From positions 1 to 15,627 of the forward strand of contig NZ_JBMERD010000027.1 of the NCBI RefSeq assembly GCF_048820935.1: a stretch of 15,627 nt of DNA, read 5' to 3'. Under the pieces are notes generated by a model, which was not told where the DNA came from, searched no databases, and saw only the letters and a list, made by a program, of their open reading frames with translations. Positions within the stretch are counted from its first letter, which is position 1; every line of letters begins with the position of its first letter. The stretch comes from Algicoccus sp048820935. GTDB taxonomy: Bacteria; Pseudomonadota; Gammaproteobacteria; Burkholderiales; Burkholderiaceae_B. The translations under genes and the position numbers were made by a program. Positions 6,601 through 13,395 of the stretch are shown one piece after another.

Positions 6601-7805
6601 TGCGTATTGTGGAAGATGACTCGTTTGATCGTATTGAAAAAATGCTGATCGGTAAAACAGTCAACGGTGGTCCTCGCAAATTGACTAAAGGCTCTGAGCT
6701 GACGAAAGAATATCTCGACAGTCTCGATCGCTGGCAGTGGTTTGACATTCGCCTAGCGGATGAAGAACATGCATCAGTTCTTGAACATGCGAAAGATTCG
6801 CTTGAAGCTAAGCGTCATCAGTTTGATTTGTCATTTGACGAAAAACGTAAAAAACTGACACAAGGTGATGAGCTGGCACCAGGTGTTCTGAAAATGGTCA
6901 AGGTTTACCTTGCTGTTAAACGTCGTTTACAGCCTGGTGACAAAATGGCCGGTCGACACGGTAACAAAGGTGTGGTCTCGCGCATTACACCCGTTGAAGA
7001 CATGCCATACATGGCAGATGGTACCCCCGTTGACATTGTTTTGAACCCCTTAGGTGTTCCATCACGGATGAACGTCGGTCAGGTGCTTGAGGTTCACTTG
7101 GGTTGGGCTGCCAAAGGCGTTGGCCGTAAAATTGACGCCATGTTCAGACAACAAAAAGAATTGCAAGTCCAAGAACTTCGTAAGCTTGTTGACCGTATCT
7201 ATAACGAAACAGGATCACCTGCAGATATTGAAAGTCTGACTGATGATGAGGTGATTGAACTTGCCGGTAACCTGCGCAAAGGCGTACCTTGTGCAACACC
7301 AGTCTTTGATGGTGCTTCAGAGGAAGAGATTGGTAAGATGTTGAAACTTGCCTATTCCGATGAAGAAGTCGAAGAGTTGGGTTTGACGGAAAGTCGCACT
7401 CAAGCTTGGTTGCATGATGGACGTACAGGCGATAAGTTCGAGCGGCCAGTGACGATTGGTTACATGCACTATCTGAAACTGCATCACTTGGTTGACGATA
7501 AGATGCACGCACGTTCAACGGGCCCATACTCTCTGGTTACACAGCAACCACTCGGCGGTAAAGCGCAGTTTGGTGGACAGCGATTTGGTGAGATGGAAGT
7601 TTGGGCACTGGAAGCTTATGGTGCTGCTTATACCTTGCAGGAAATGCTGACCGTCAAGTCTGACGATATTAGCGGTCGTACGAAATTGTACGAAAACATT
7701 GTCAAGGGCGATCACTCCATTGATGCGGGCATGCCCGAGTCTTTCAATGTTCTTGTGAAAGAAATCCGTTCTTTGGCTCTCGACATGGATTTGGAGCGTA
7801 AATAA
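3693..7805 (+). CDS. rpoB: DNA-directed RNA polymerase subunit beta
   Basis: The beta subunit forms one pincer of RNA polymerase and part of the active site. The product is 1370 residues, as in related betaproteobacteria. ATG 3693 is the start: GGAG at 3684-3687 is its ribosome binding site, and the in-frame GTG at 3687 overlaps that site. The rifampicin pocket begins at G513 (G-S-S-Q-L-S-Q-F-M-D-Q) with D522, H532 and S537, equal to E. coli D516, H526 and S531, so no common resistance change is present. The active-site motif GDKMAGRHGNKG carries K1084 and K1092, equal to E. coli K1065 and K1073. The C-terminal clamp segment (QRFGEMEVWALEAYGA) is intact. The stop overlaps the rpoC start by one base. 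Confidence 0.99.
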   Translation: MPYSFTEKKRIRKSFAKREDVQTVPYLLATQIESYRTFLQPDTTPSKRKDEGLEAAFKSIFPIVSHNGMARLEFVSYALSDPAFDVKECQMRGLNFASSLRAKVRLVIMDRETSKPTVKEVKEQEVYMGEIPLMTDTGSFVINGTERVIVSQLHRSPGVFFEHDRGKTHSSGKLLFSARIIPYRGSWLDFEFDPKDLLFFRIDRRRKMPVTILMKAIGMTPESILAHFFEFDQFDLMSEGALIEFVPERWKGEVASFDIQDKSGNTLVEKDKRVTAKHVRDITNAGITKISVPEDYLIGRVLATKLIDPDTGEVIANANEEITEGLLATIRTAGIKTIQTLFTNDLDRGPYISQTLRTDDTADQLSARVAIYRMMRPGEPPTEEAVEGLFQRLFYSDETYDLSRVGRMKVNSRLGHPDTDDDVLTLTDRDILDTVSTLVELRNGRGQIDDIDHLGNRRVRCVGELAENQFRAGLVRVERAVKERLGQAEADNLMPHDLINSKPISAAVKEFFGSSQLSQFMDQTNPLSEVTHKRRVSALGPGGLTRERAGFEVRDVHPTHYGRVCPIETPEGPNIGLINSMALYARLNEYGFLETPYRKVVDRQVTEEIVYLSAIEESNFIIAQANAHLDDDGRFLDELIACRQAGETLLTSPGNVDYMDVAPSQIVSVAASLIPFLEHDDANRALMGANMQRQAVPCLRPEKPIVGTGVERTVAVDSGTTVQAERGGVVDHVDADRIVIRVNDDENVAGEVGVDIYNLIKYSRSNQNTNINQRPIVKRGDKVQRGDVLADGASTDLGELALGQNMLIAFMPWNGYNFEDSILISEKVVSEERYTSIHIEELTVVARDTKLGAEEITRDISNLAESQLNRLDDSGIVHIGAEVRADDVLVGKVTPKGETQLTPEEKLLRAIFGEKASDVKDTSLRVPSGMVGTVIDVQVFTREGIERDKRAQSIIDDELRRYRTDLNDQLRIVEDDSFDRIEKMLIGKTVNGGPRKLTKGSELTKEYLDSLDRWQWFDIRLADEEHASVLEHAKDSLEAKRHQFDLSFDEKRKKLTQGDELAPGVLKMVKVYLAVKRRLQPGDKMAGRHGNKGVVSRITPVEDMPYMADGTPVDIVLNPLGVPSRMNVGQVLEVHLGWAAKGVGRKIDAMFRQQKELQVQELRKLVDRIYNETGSPADIESLTDDEVIELAGNLRKGVPCATPVFDGASEEEIGKMLKLAYSDEEVEELGLTESRTQAWLHDGRTGDKFERPVTIGYMHYLKLHHLVDDKMHARSTGPYSLVTQQPLGGKAQFGGQRFGEMEVWALEAYGAAYTLQEMLTVKSDDISGRTKLYENIVKGDHSIDAGMPESFNVLVKEIRSLALDMDLERK

Positions 7806-10800
7806 TGAAAGCGCTACTCGACCTATTTAAACAGGTTTCTCAAGACGAGCAATTTGATGCCATTAAAATTGGTATCGCGTCTCCAGAGAAAATTCGCTCA
7901 TGGTCTTACGGCGAAGTCCGTAAGCCAGAAACCATCAACTACAGAACCTTTAAGCCTGAGCGTGATGGTTTGTTTTGTTCCAAAATTTTTGGACCAGTCA
8001 AAGATTACGAATGTCTGTGCGGCAAATATAAGCGCTTAAAGCATCGTGGTGTGATCTGCGAAAAATGTGGCGTCGAGGTGACTGTTGCTAAAGTTCGTCG
8101 TGAGCGCATGGCGCACATCGAACTGGCAAGTCCCGTTGCACACATTTGGTTTTTGAAGAGCTTGCCTTCACGTCTGGGTATGGTTCTGGACATGACTTTG
8201 CGCGATATTGAGCGTGTGCTCTATTTCGAGGCATGGTGTGTCATTGAGCCCGGCATGACTCCGCTTAAACGCGGTCAAATCATGTCGGACGATGATTTCC
8301 TGGCAAAAACAGAAGAGTATGGCGATGAGTTTGAAGCACTAATGGGTGCTGAAGCTGTTCGCGAACTCTTGCGCACGATCGACATTGATCGCGAAGTTGA
8401 AACGTTGCGTGCTGAATTGAAAGCAACGGGTTCAGAAGCCAAGATCAAAAAGATTTCTAAGCGTTTGAAAGTGCTTGAAGGATTCCAGAAATCAGGAATT
8501 AAGCCTGACTGGATGATTATGGAAGTGCTGCCTGTTCTGCCACCCGATTTAAGACCATTGGTCCCTCTAGATGGTGGACGGTTTGCAACGTCGGATCTGA
8601 ACGATCTGTATCGTCGCGTGATTAACCGTAATAACCGCTTGAAGCGCTTGTTAGAACTTAAAGCACCAGAGATTATTCTACGGAACGAAAAACGTATGCT
8701 GCAAGAGTCAGTAGACTCCTTGCTGGATAACGGTCGTCGCGGTAAGGCCATGACGGGCGCAAATAAACGTCAACTGAAATCACTTGCCGACATGATTAAA
8801 GGTAAGGGTGGACGTTTCCGTCAGAACTTGCTGGGTAAACGCGTTGACTACTCCGGTCGTTCAGTGATTGTGGTTGGACCGACACTGAAACTTCATCAGT
8901 GCGGTTTGCCTAAGCTGATGGCACTGGAATTGTTTAAGCCATTCATTTTCAATCGTCTGGAAATGATGGGTTTGGCAACGACTATTAAAGCAGCTAAAAA
9001 GCTTGTTGATACACATGAGCCCGTGGTGTGGGACATCCTTGAGGAAGTCATCCGCGAACATCCTGTGATGCTCAACCGTGCGCCGACCTTGCACAGACTG
9101 GGTATTCAAGCATTTGAACCCGTGTTAATTGAAGGTAAAGCAATTCAGCTGCACCCACTCGTATGTGCTGCGTTTAACGCTGACTTTGACGGTGACCAGA
9201 TGGCCGTCCACGTGCCGTTGTCGCTTGAAGCACAAGTTGAAGCCCGTACTTTGATGCTTGCTTCGAACAACGTGTTGTTCCCAGCAAACGGTGAACCCTC
9301 AATCGTCCCATCTCAGGATATCGTGTTAGGGCTGTACTACGCGACACGTGAGAAAATCAATGGCAAAGGCGAGGGTATGTTCTTCGCCGATGTGGCTGAA
9401 GTTCGTCGTGCTTACGATACGGGTGTGGTAGAACTGCAGTCGCGCATTACGGTTCGTATTAAAGACTGGAAACAGGACGAAGAAGGTCAGTGGGTTTCGA
9501 CTCCAAAGCGTTACGAAACAACGGTTGGACGTGCGATTCTGTCTGAAATTCTTCCCAATGGATTGCCTTTCAGTCTGTTAAATACAGCACTAAAAAAGAA
9601 AGAAATTTCAAAGCTAGTGAACCAGTCATATCGCAAATGCGGTCTGCGTAATACTGTAATTTTTGCAGATAAGCTGATGCAATCCGGTTTCAGTTTGGCC
9701 ACAAAAGGCGGTATTTCCATTGCGATGGAAGACATGCTTGTGCCTGACGTTAAAACGGAAATCCTTGCGCAAGCTAGTGCAGAAGTCAAAGAAATTGACA
9801 AGCAATACTCCTCAGGTCTGGTGACCTCACAGGAACGTTATAACAACGTGGTGGATATCTGGGGTAAAGCTGGAGACCGTGTAGGTAAAGCGATGATGGA
9901 GCAATTGGCGAGTGAGCCAGTGATTAACCGTCATGGTAAAGAAGTTCGTCAAGAATCCTTCAACTCGATCTATATGATGGCAGACTCCGGTGCTAGGGGT
10001 TCTGCAGCGCAGATTCGTCAGTTGGCCGGTATGCGTGGTTTGATGGCTAAGCCCGACGGTTCAATTATTGAAACGCCGATTACTGCGAACTTCCGTGAAG
10101 GTCTGAACGTTCTTCAGTACTTTATTTCTACTCACGGTGCACGTAAAGGTCTGGCCGATACGGCGCTCAAGACAGCGAACTCAGGTTATTTGACGCGTCG
10201 TTTGGTTGACGTGACCCAAGATCTGGTTATTACCGAGTCTGATTGCGGTACGACGCAGGGCTACACAATGAAAGCTCTGATTGAGGGTGGTGAAGTTATT
10301 GACCCATTGCGCGAACGTATCCTCGGTCGTGTTGCGGCTGTCGATATCGTCAATCCAGATACGCAGGAAACAGCCGTTGCGGCTGGAACCTTGCTCGATG
10401 AAGATGTTGTTGAATATATCGATAGCATTGGAGTCGATGAGGTTCGCGTACGTACGCCATTAACTTGCGAAACCCGTCATGGTCTTTGCGCCCATTGTTA
10501 TGGACGCGATCTGGGTCGTGGTTACATGGTGAACGTGGGTGAAGCAGTTGGTGTGATTGCCGCTCAATCGATTGGTGAGCCAGGTACTCAGTTGACGATG
10601 CGTACGTTCCACATTGGTGGTGCGGCATCGCGTGCTGCTATGGCTAACAGCGTTGAAACCAAATCAGCGGGTACCGTGCGTTTTGCGAGCAGCATGCGCT
10701 ATGTGACGAACCCCAAAGGTGAACGAGTTGCCATTTCACGTTCCGGTGAGATCGTGATTTATGGTGATAATGATCGTGAACGCGAACGTCATAAAGTGCC

Positions 10801-12064
10801 TTATGGTGCAACAATTCAGGTCAACGATGGCGAGCAAGCGAAAGCGGGTGCAAAACTTGCGACTTGGGATCCGTTGACTAGACCGATTGTTTCGGAATAT
10901 GCCGGACGAGTTCGCTTTGAAAACATCGAAGAAGGCGTCACAGTTGCCCGTCAATTGGATGAAGTCACCGGTCTGTCAACGCTTGTGGTTATTACACCGA
11001 AATCACGTGGTGGTAAAGCAATTCAAAGACCACAGATCACATTGCTCAGTGAAAACGGTGAGGAAGTGAAAATTGCTGGTTCTGAGCATCCAGTCACGAT
11101 TTCATTCCCAATCGGTGCATTGATTACTGTGCGTGATGGTCAAGACGTCAAGATTGGTGAAGTGTTAGCCCGTATTCCACAAGAATCGCAGAAAACACGC
11201 GATATTACGGGTGGTCTGCCACGCGTAGCCGAGTTGTTTGAAGCGCGTTCACCGAAGGATGCAGGTTTGCTTGCTGAAGTGACGGGAACTGTTTCGTTCG
11301 GTAAAGATACGAAAGGTAAGCAACGTCTGGTCATTACTGATATGGACGGTGTGGTTCACGAGTTCTTGATTGCTAAAGAAAAGCAAGTGCTTGTCCACGA
11401 TGGTCAAGTTGTCAACAAAGGCGAGACGATCGTTGATGGTGCATCAGATCCGCACGATATCTTGCGTCTGCAAGGTATCGAACGTCTGGCAACATACATT
11501 GTGAACGAAGTTCAAGACGTTTACCGTTTGCAGGGCGTGAAAATTAACGACAAACACATCGAAGTCATTGTGCGTCAGATGTTGCGTCGAGTTCAAATTG
11601 TGGATGCTGGAGATACGTCCTTTATCCCAGGCGAACAAGTTGAACGTTCTGATCTGCTTAACGAAAACGATAGCGTCATTTCTCAAGACAAACTGCCAGC
11701 ATCGTACGAAAACGTGCTCTTGGGGATTACCAAAGCATCTCTTTCAACCGATTCGTTTATTTCAGCAGCATCCTTCCAGGAAACAACTCGTGTCCTGACC
11801 GAAGCCGCGATTATGGGTAAACGTGATGATCTGCGTGGTCTGAAAGAAAACGTGATTGTGGGTCGACTGATTCCAGCTGGAACCGGTATGGCATATCACG
11901 AAGCACGCCGTGAAAAAGAAATCATGGAGATGCGCGAACGTGATGCTGCAAAAGCGTTGGCAAACCCGTTTGAAGAGCAGAATGATGCAAGCTCTGTGAA
12001 TGAATCGATGGAATCAGAGTCCTCGACCACTGGAACAGACGAAGGTGTACAGCCTGACGCATAA
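7805..12064 (+). CDS. rpoC: DNA-directed RNA polymerase subunit beta'
   Basis: Beta-prime carries the catalytic magnesium and the clamp. The 1419-residue product keeps E. coli numbering through most of its length. Zinc site 1 is C70, C72, C85 and C88. The catalytic loop NADFDGD is residues 458-464, with D460, D462 and D464 binding Mg2+. Zinc site 2 is C814, C888, C895 and C898. The trigger loop has M932, R933 and H936. The C-terminus is an acidic, serine-rich tail from about 1386, probably disordered. The start is in TAATG with the rpoB stop, with GGAG at 7793-7796, so translation is coupled and the two subunits should be made in similar amounts. No frameshift or insertion is seen. Confidence 0.99.
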   Translation: MKALLDLFKQVSQDEQFDAIKIGIASPEKIRSWSYGEVRKPETINYRTFKPERDGLFCSKIFGPVKDYECLCGKYKRLKHRGVICEKCGVEVTVAKVRRERMAHIELASPVAHIWFLKSLPSRLGMVLDMTLRDIERVLYFEAWCVIEPGMTPLKRGQIMSDDDFLAKTEEYGDEFEALMGAEAVRELLRTIDIDREVETLRAELKATGSEAKIKKISKRLKVLEGFQKSGIKPDWMIMEVLPVLPPDLRPLVPLDGGRFATSDLNDLYRRVINRNNRLKRLLELKAPEIILRNEKRMLQESVDSLLDNGRRGKAMTGANKRQLKSLADMIKGKGGRFRQNLLGKRVDYSGRSVIVVGPTLKLHQCGLPKLMALELFKPFIFNRLEMMGLATTIKAAKKLVDTHEPVVWDILEEVIREHPVMLNRAPTLHRLGIQAFEPVLIEGKAIQLHPLVCAAFNADFDGDQMAVHVPLSLEAQVEARTLMLASNNVLFPANGEPSIVPSQDIVLGLYYATREKINGKGEGMFFADVAEVRRAYDTGVVELQSRITVRIKDWKQDEEGQWVSTPKRYETTVGRAILSEILPNGLPFSLLNTALKKKEISKLVNQSYRKCGLRNTVIFADKLMQSGFSLATKGGISIAMEDMLVPDVKTEILAQASAEVKEIDKQYSSGLVTSQERYNNVVDIWGKAGDRVGKAMMEQLASEPVINRHGKEVRQESFNSIYMMADSGARGSAAQIRQLAGMRGLMAKPDGSIIETPITANFREGLNVLQYFISTHGARKGLADTALKTANSGYLTRRLVDVTQDLVITESDCGTTQGYTMKALIEGGEVIDPLRERILGRVAAVDIVNPDTQETAVAAGTLLDEDVVEYIDSIGVDEVRVRTPLTCETRHGLCAHCYGRDLGRGYMVNVGEAVGVIAAQSIGEPGTQLTMRTFHIGGAASRAAMANSVETKSAGTVRFASSMRYVTNPKGERVAISRSGEIVIYGDNDRERERHKVPYGATIQVNDGEQAKAGAKLATWDPLTRPIVSEYAGRVRFENIEEGVTVARQLDEVTGLSTLVVITPKSRGGKAIQRPQITLLSENGEEVKIAGSEHPVTISFPIGALITVRDGQDVKIGEVLARIPQESQKTRDITGGLPRVAELFEARSPKDAGLLAEVTGTVSFGKDTKGKQRLVITDMDGVVHEFLIAKEKQVLVHDGQVVNKGETIVDGASDPHDILRLQGIERLATYIVNEVQDVYRLQGVKINDKHIEVIVRQMLRRVQIVDAGDTSFIPGEQVERSDLLNENDSVISQDKLPASYENVLLGITKASLSTDSFISAASFQETTRVLTEAAIMGKRDDLRGLKENVIVGRLIPAGTGMAYHEARREKEIMEMRERDAAKALANPFEEQNDASSVNESMESESSTTGTDEGVQPDA

Positions 12065-12073
12065 GTCGTGAAG

Positions 12074-12118
12074 GAATGTTCGCAGTAAATAATTTTTAGA
12101 GTGTTGCTGCGAACATTC
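12074..12118 (+). other. Strong hairpin after rpoC without a T tract
   Basis: GAATGTTCGCAG (12074-12085) is the exact reverse complement of CTGCGAACATTC (12107-12118). Three further pairs (one G-T) extend inward to 12088/12104, leaving a 15-base loop. It begins nine bases after the rpoC stop. The + strand continues with A rather than T, so it is not a textbook terminator. It may protect or process the rpoBC 3' end, or act as a weak terminator. Read-through into rpsL is therefore possible in addition to the promoter at 12166. Confidence 0.5.
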
Positions 12119-12142
12119 AAAAATGCATTAAAAACAAAATTG

Positions 12143-12154
12143 AAGCAATTGCTT
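12143..12154. repeat. 12-bp palindrome upstream of the rpsL promoter
   Basis: AAGCAATTGCTT is a perfect palindrome, separated by 11 bases from the -35 hexamer at 12166. The surrounding stretch 12119-12150 is A-rich, as in upstream promoter elements that contact the alpha subunit. The palindrome could be an operator or a chance AT-rich dyad. No protein is known to bind it. Confidence 0.3.
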
Positions 12155-12163
12155 GGTAGAAAG

Positions 12164-12203
12164 ACTTGACAGTATTTCATTTGTCAAGTTATTCTATCGG
12201 GCT
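12164..12203 (+). promoter_or_regulatory. Sigma70-type promoter of the str operon with overlapping dyad
   Basis: A perfect -35 TTGACA (12166-12171) is followed, after 18 bases, by TATTCT (12190-12195), which matches TATAAT at four of six bases. A G/C-rich discriminator, ATCGGGC (12196-12202), is of the kind seen at ribosomal-component promoters under stringent control. Transcription should start near 12202, leaving a leader of about 180 bases before rpsL. ACTTGACA (12164-12171) and TGTCAAGT (12182-12189) form a perfect 8-bp dyad across the -35 and spacer, a possible operator. Confidence 0.65.
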
Positions 12204-12267
12204 ATGCATGGCGTCGAAAGATGCTATGAAAGGCAGCCGTTCTCAGCTGAGCTCGGGAATGACTGTC

Positions 12268-12317
12268 GGCATACCCGCTCTTTTCCGGATTTCCGTTAGG
12301 TTGTGGGCATGCCTTTT
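12268..12317 (+). terminator. Attenuator-like structure in the rpsL leader
   Basis: GGCATACCC (12268-12276) pairs with GGGCATGCC (12305-12313) at eight of nine positions, followed at once by TTTT (12314-12317). The 28-base loop holds a short stem CGG/CCG (12286-12288/12293-12295). An upstream GCCG (12236-12239) could pair with CGGC (12267-12270) and open the stem, as in an antiterminator. There is no obvious leader peptide upstream to sense. This is a candidate only: the long loop and short T run weaken it. Confidence 0.3.
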
Positions 12318-12341
12318 ATGCTCAGATTGGGATTAGGAAGA

Positions 12342-12362
12342 CTGGCTAGCAGATGCTGCCAG
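12342..12362 (+). other. Hairpin just upstream of the rpsL ribosome binding site
   Basis: CTGGC-AGC (12342-12350, T12347 bulged) pairs with GCT-GCCAG (12355-12362) around loop AGAT. It ends eight bases before the purine-rich ribosome binding site (AAAGGGA, 12370-12376). It could affect rpsL initiation or be a binding site for a feedback protein. No family match is claimed. Confidence 0.35.
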
Positions 12363-12382
12363 ACAATAGAAAGGGAAATAAT

Positions 12383-12757
12383 ATGCCAACAATCAATCAA
12401 CTCGTGCGCAAGCCGCGTTCGGTTGGAAGCCTGACAAGTAAGAGTCCAGCGCTTGAAAACTGCCCGCAACGCCGTGGCGTTTGCACACGTGTCTATACAA
12501 CAACGCCTAAAAAGCCGAACTCTGCACTTCGTAAAGTTGCCAAAGTTCGTCTGACTAATGGCTACGAAGTCATTTCATACATCGGTGGTGAAGGCCACAA
12601 CCTGCAAGAGCACTCGGTTGTGCTGGTGCGTGGTGGTCGTGTGAAAGACCTTCCAGGTGTTCGTTACCATATCGTTCGTGGTGCACTTGATCTTCAAGGT
12701 GTTAAAGATCGTAAGCAAGCACGTTCTAAGTATGGTGCAAAGCGTCCTAAGCAATAA
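12383..12757 (+). CDS. rpsL: Small ribosomal subunit protein uS12
   Basis: S12 lines the decoding centre of the 30S subunit and influences accuracy. The 124-residue product is standard for the class. Residues P42-K43-K44-P45-N46 and K88-D89 keep the wild-type lysines whose change gives streptomycin resistance, so sensitivity at this locus is predicted. D89 is the residue that RimO methylthiolates in E. coli. ATG 12383 is chosen because the protein then starts MPTINQLVRKP, as expected, and AAAGGGA lies at 12370-12376. The in-frame ATG at 12353 has no ribosome binding site and would add ten unrelated residues. Confidence 0.98.
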   Translation: MPTINQLVRKPRSVGSLTSKSPALENCPQRRGVCTRVYTTTPKKPNSALRKVAKVRLTNGYEVISYIGGEGHNLQEHSVVLVRGGRVKDLPGVRYHIVRGALDLQGVKDRKQARSKYGAKRPKQ

Positions 12758-12788
12758 ATTCGGTCACCAAGAAAGCCGCAAAAGCTTA

Positions 12789-12878
12789 TCGGTGTAAGCC
12801 GAAAGAAAGGTGTAGCTGGAGTAATGATCCAGAAATGTAAGTGATTCGTGTAATCACGGATCGAGAGCAAAGTTGCTC
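12789..12878 (+). promoter_or_regulatory. Structured rpsL-rpsG intercistronic region, possible S7 feedback site
   Basis: The 149-base gap between rpsL and rpsG holds four short perfect hairpins in a row: TCGG/CCGA (12789-12792/12799-12802), CTGGA/TCCAG (12816-12820/12828-12832), GTGATT/AATCAC (12841-12846/12852-12857) and GAGCA/TGCTC (12865-12869/12874-12878). In E. coli, S7 binds the rpsL-rpsG spacer and represses its own translation, which depends on coupling to rpsL. The location agrees; sequence identity to that site was not established. Confidence 0.4.
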
Positions 12879-12906
12879 AACTGAATGACACTACAAAGGA
12901 AATACT

Positions 12907-13377
12907 ATGCCGCGTCGTCGCGAAGTTCCCAAAAGAGAAATTCTTCCTGATCCTAAATATGGCAGCGTTGAGCTCGCCAAATTCATGAACGTTGTCATGT
13001 TGTCCGGCAAAAAAGCTGTTGCCGAACGCATTGTCTACGGTGCATTTAAAGAAATTGAAAGTAAGTCTGGCAAAGACCCCATTGAGGTTTTTGAGACAGC
13101 AATTAACAACATCAAACCGATGGTTGAAGTGAAGAGCCGTCGCGTGGGTGGTGCTAACTATCAGGTTCCTGTTGAAGTTAGACCTGTTCGCCGTCTGGCA
13201 TTGGCAATGCGCTGGTTGCGCGAAGCCGCAAAACGTCGTAGCGAGAAATCGATGGAATTGCGTTTGGCCGGTGAGTTGTTAGATGCTTCTGAAGGTCGCG
13301 GTTCAGCGATGAAGAAGCGTGAAGATACACATAAGATGGCCGAAGCTAACAAAGCTTTCAGCCACTTCCGTTGGTAA
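12907..13377 (+). CDS. rpsG: Small ribosomal subunit protein uS7
   Basis: S7 nucleates assembly of the 30S head by binding the 3' major domain of 16S rRNA, and it lies near the E-site tRNA. The 156-residue product has the usual length, starts MPRRREVPKRE, and keeps the basic VGGANYQVPVEVRP segment (80-93) that forms the beta ribbon. It ends in FSHFRW. AAAGGA at 12895-12900 supports the start. The gene is followed by fusA after 18 bases. In E. coli, S7 is the repressor of the str operon. Confidence 0.98.
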   Translation: MPRRREVPKREILPDPKYGSVELAKFMNVVMLSGKKAVAERIVYGAFKEIESKSGKDPIEVFETAINNIKPMVEVKSRRVGGANYQVPVEVRPVRRLALAMRWLREAAKRRSEKSMELRLAGELLDASEGRGSAMKKREDTHKMAEANKAFSHFRW

Positions 13378-13395
13378 ATTTTTGGAATCATTATT

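Noticed and set aside
8275..8751. Minus-strand open frame of 158 codons opposite rpoC
   Set aside because: It is Ser/Arg-rich shadow translation of a conserved rpoC segment, with no support as a gene.
12353..12382. ATG at 12353 as the rpsL start
   Set aside because: It has no ribosome binding site and would add ten residues absent from S12. ATG 12383 has AAAGGGA upstream and the family N-terminus.
12309..12436. Short open frame from ATG 12309 overlapping rpsL out of frame
   Set aside because: There is no ribosome binding site, it lies over the attenuator-like stem and the rpsL ribosome binding site, and it has no recognisable content. Likely chance.
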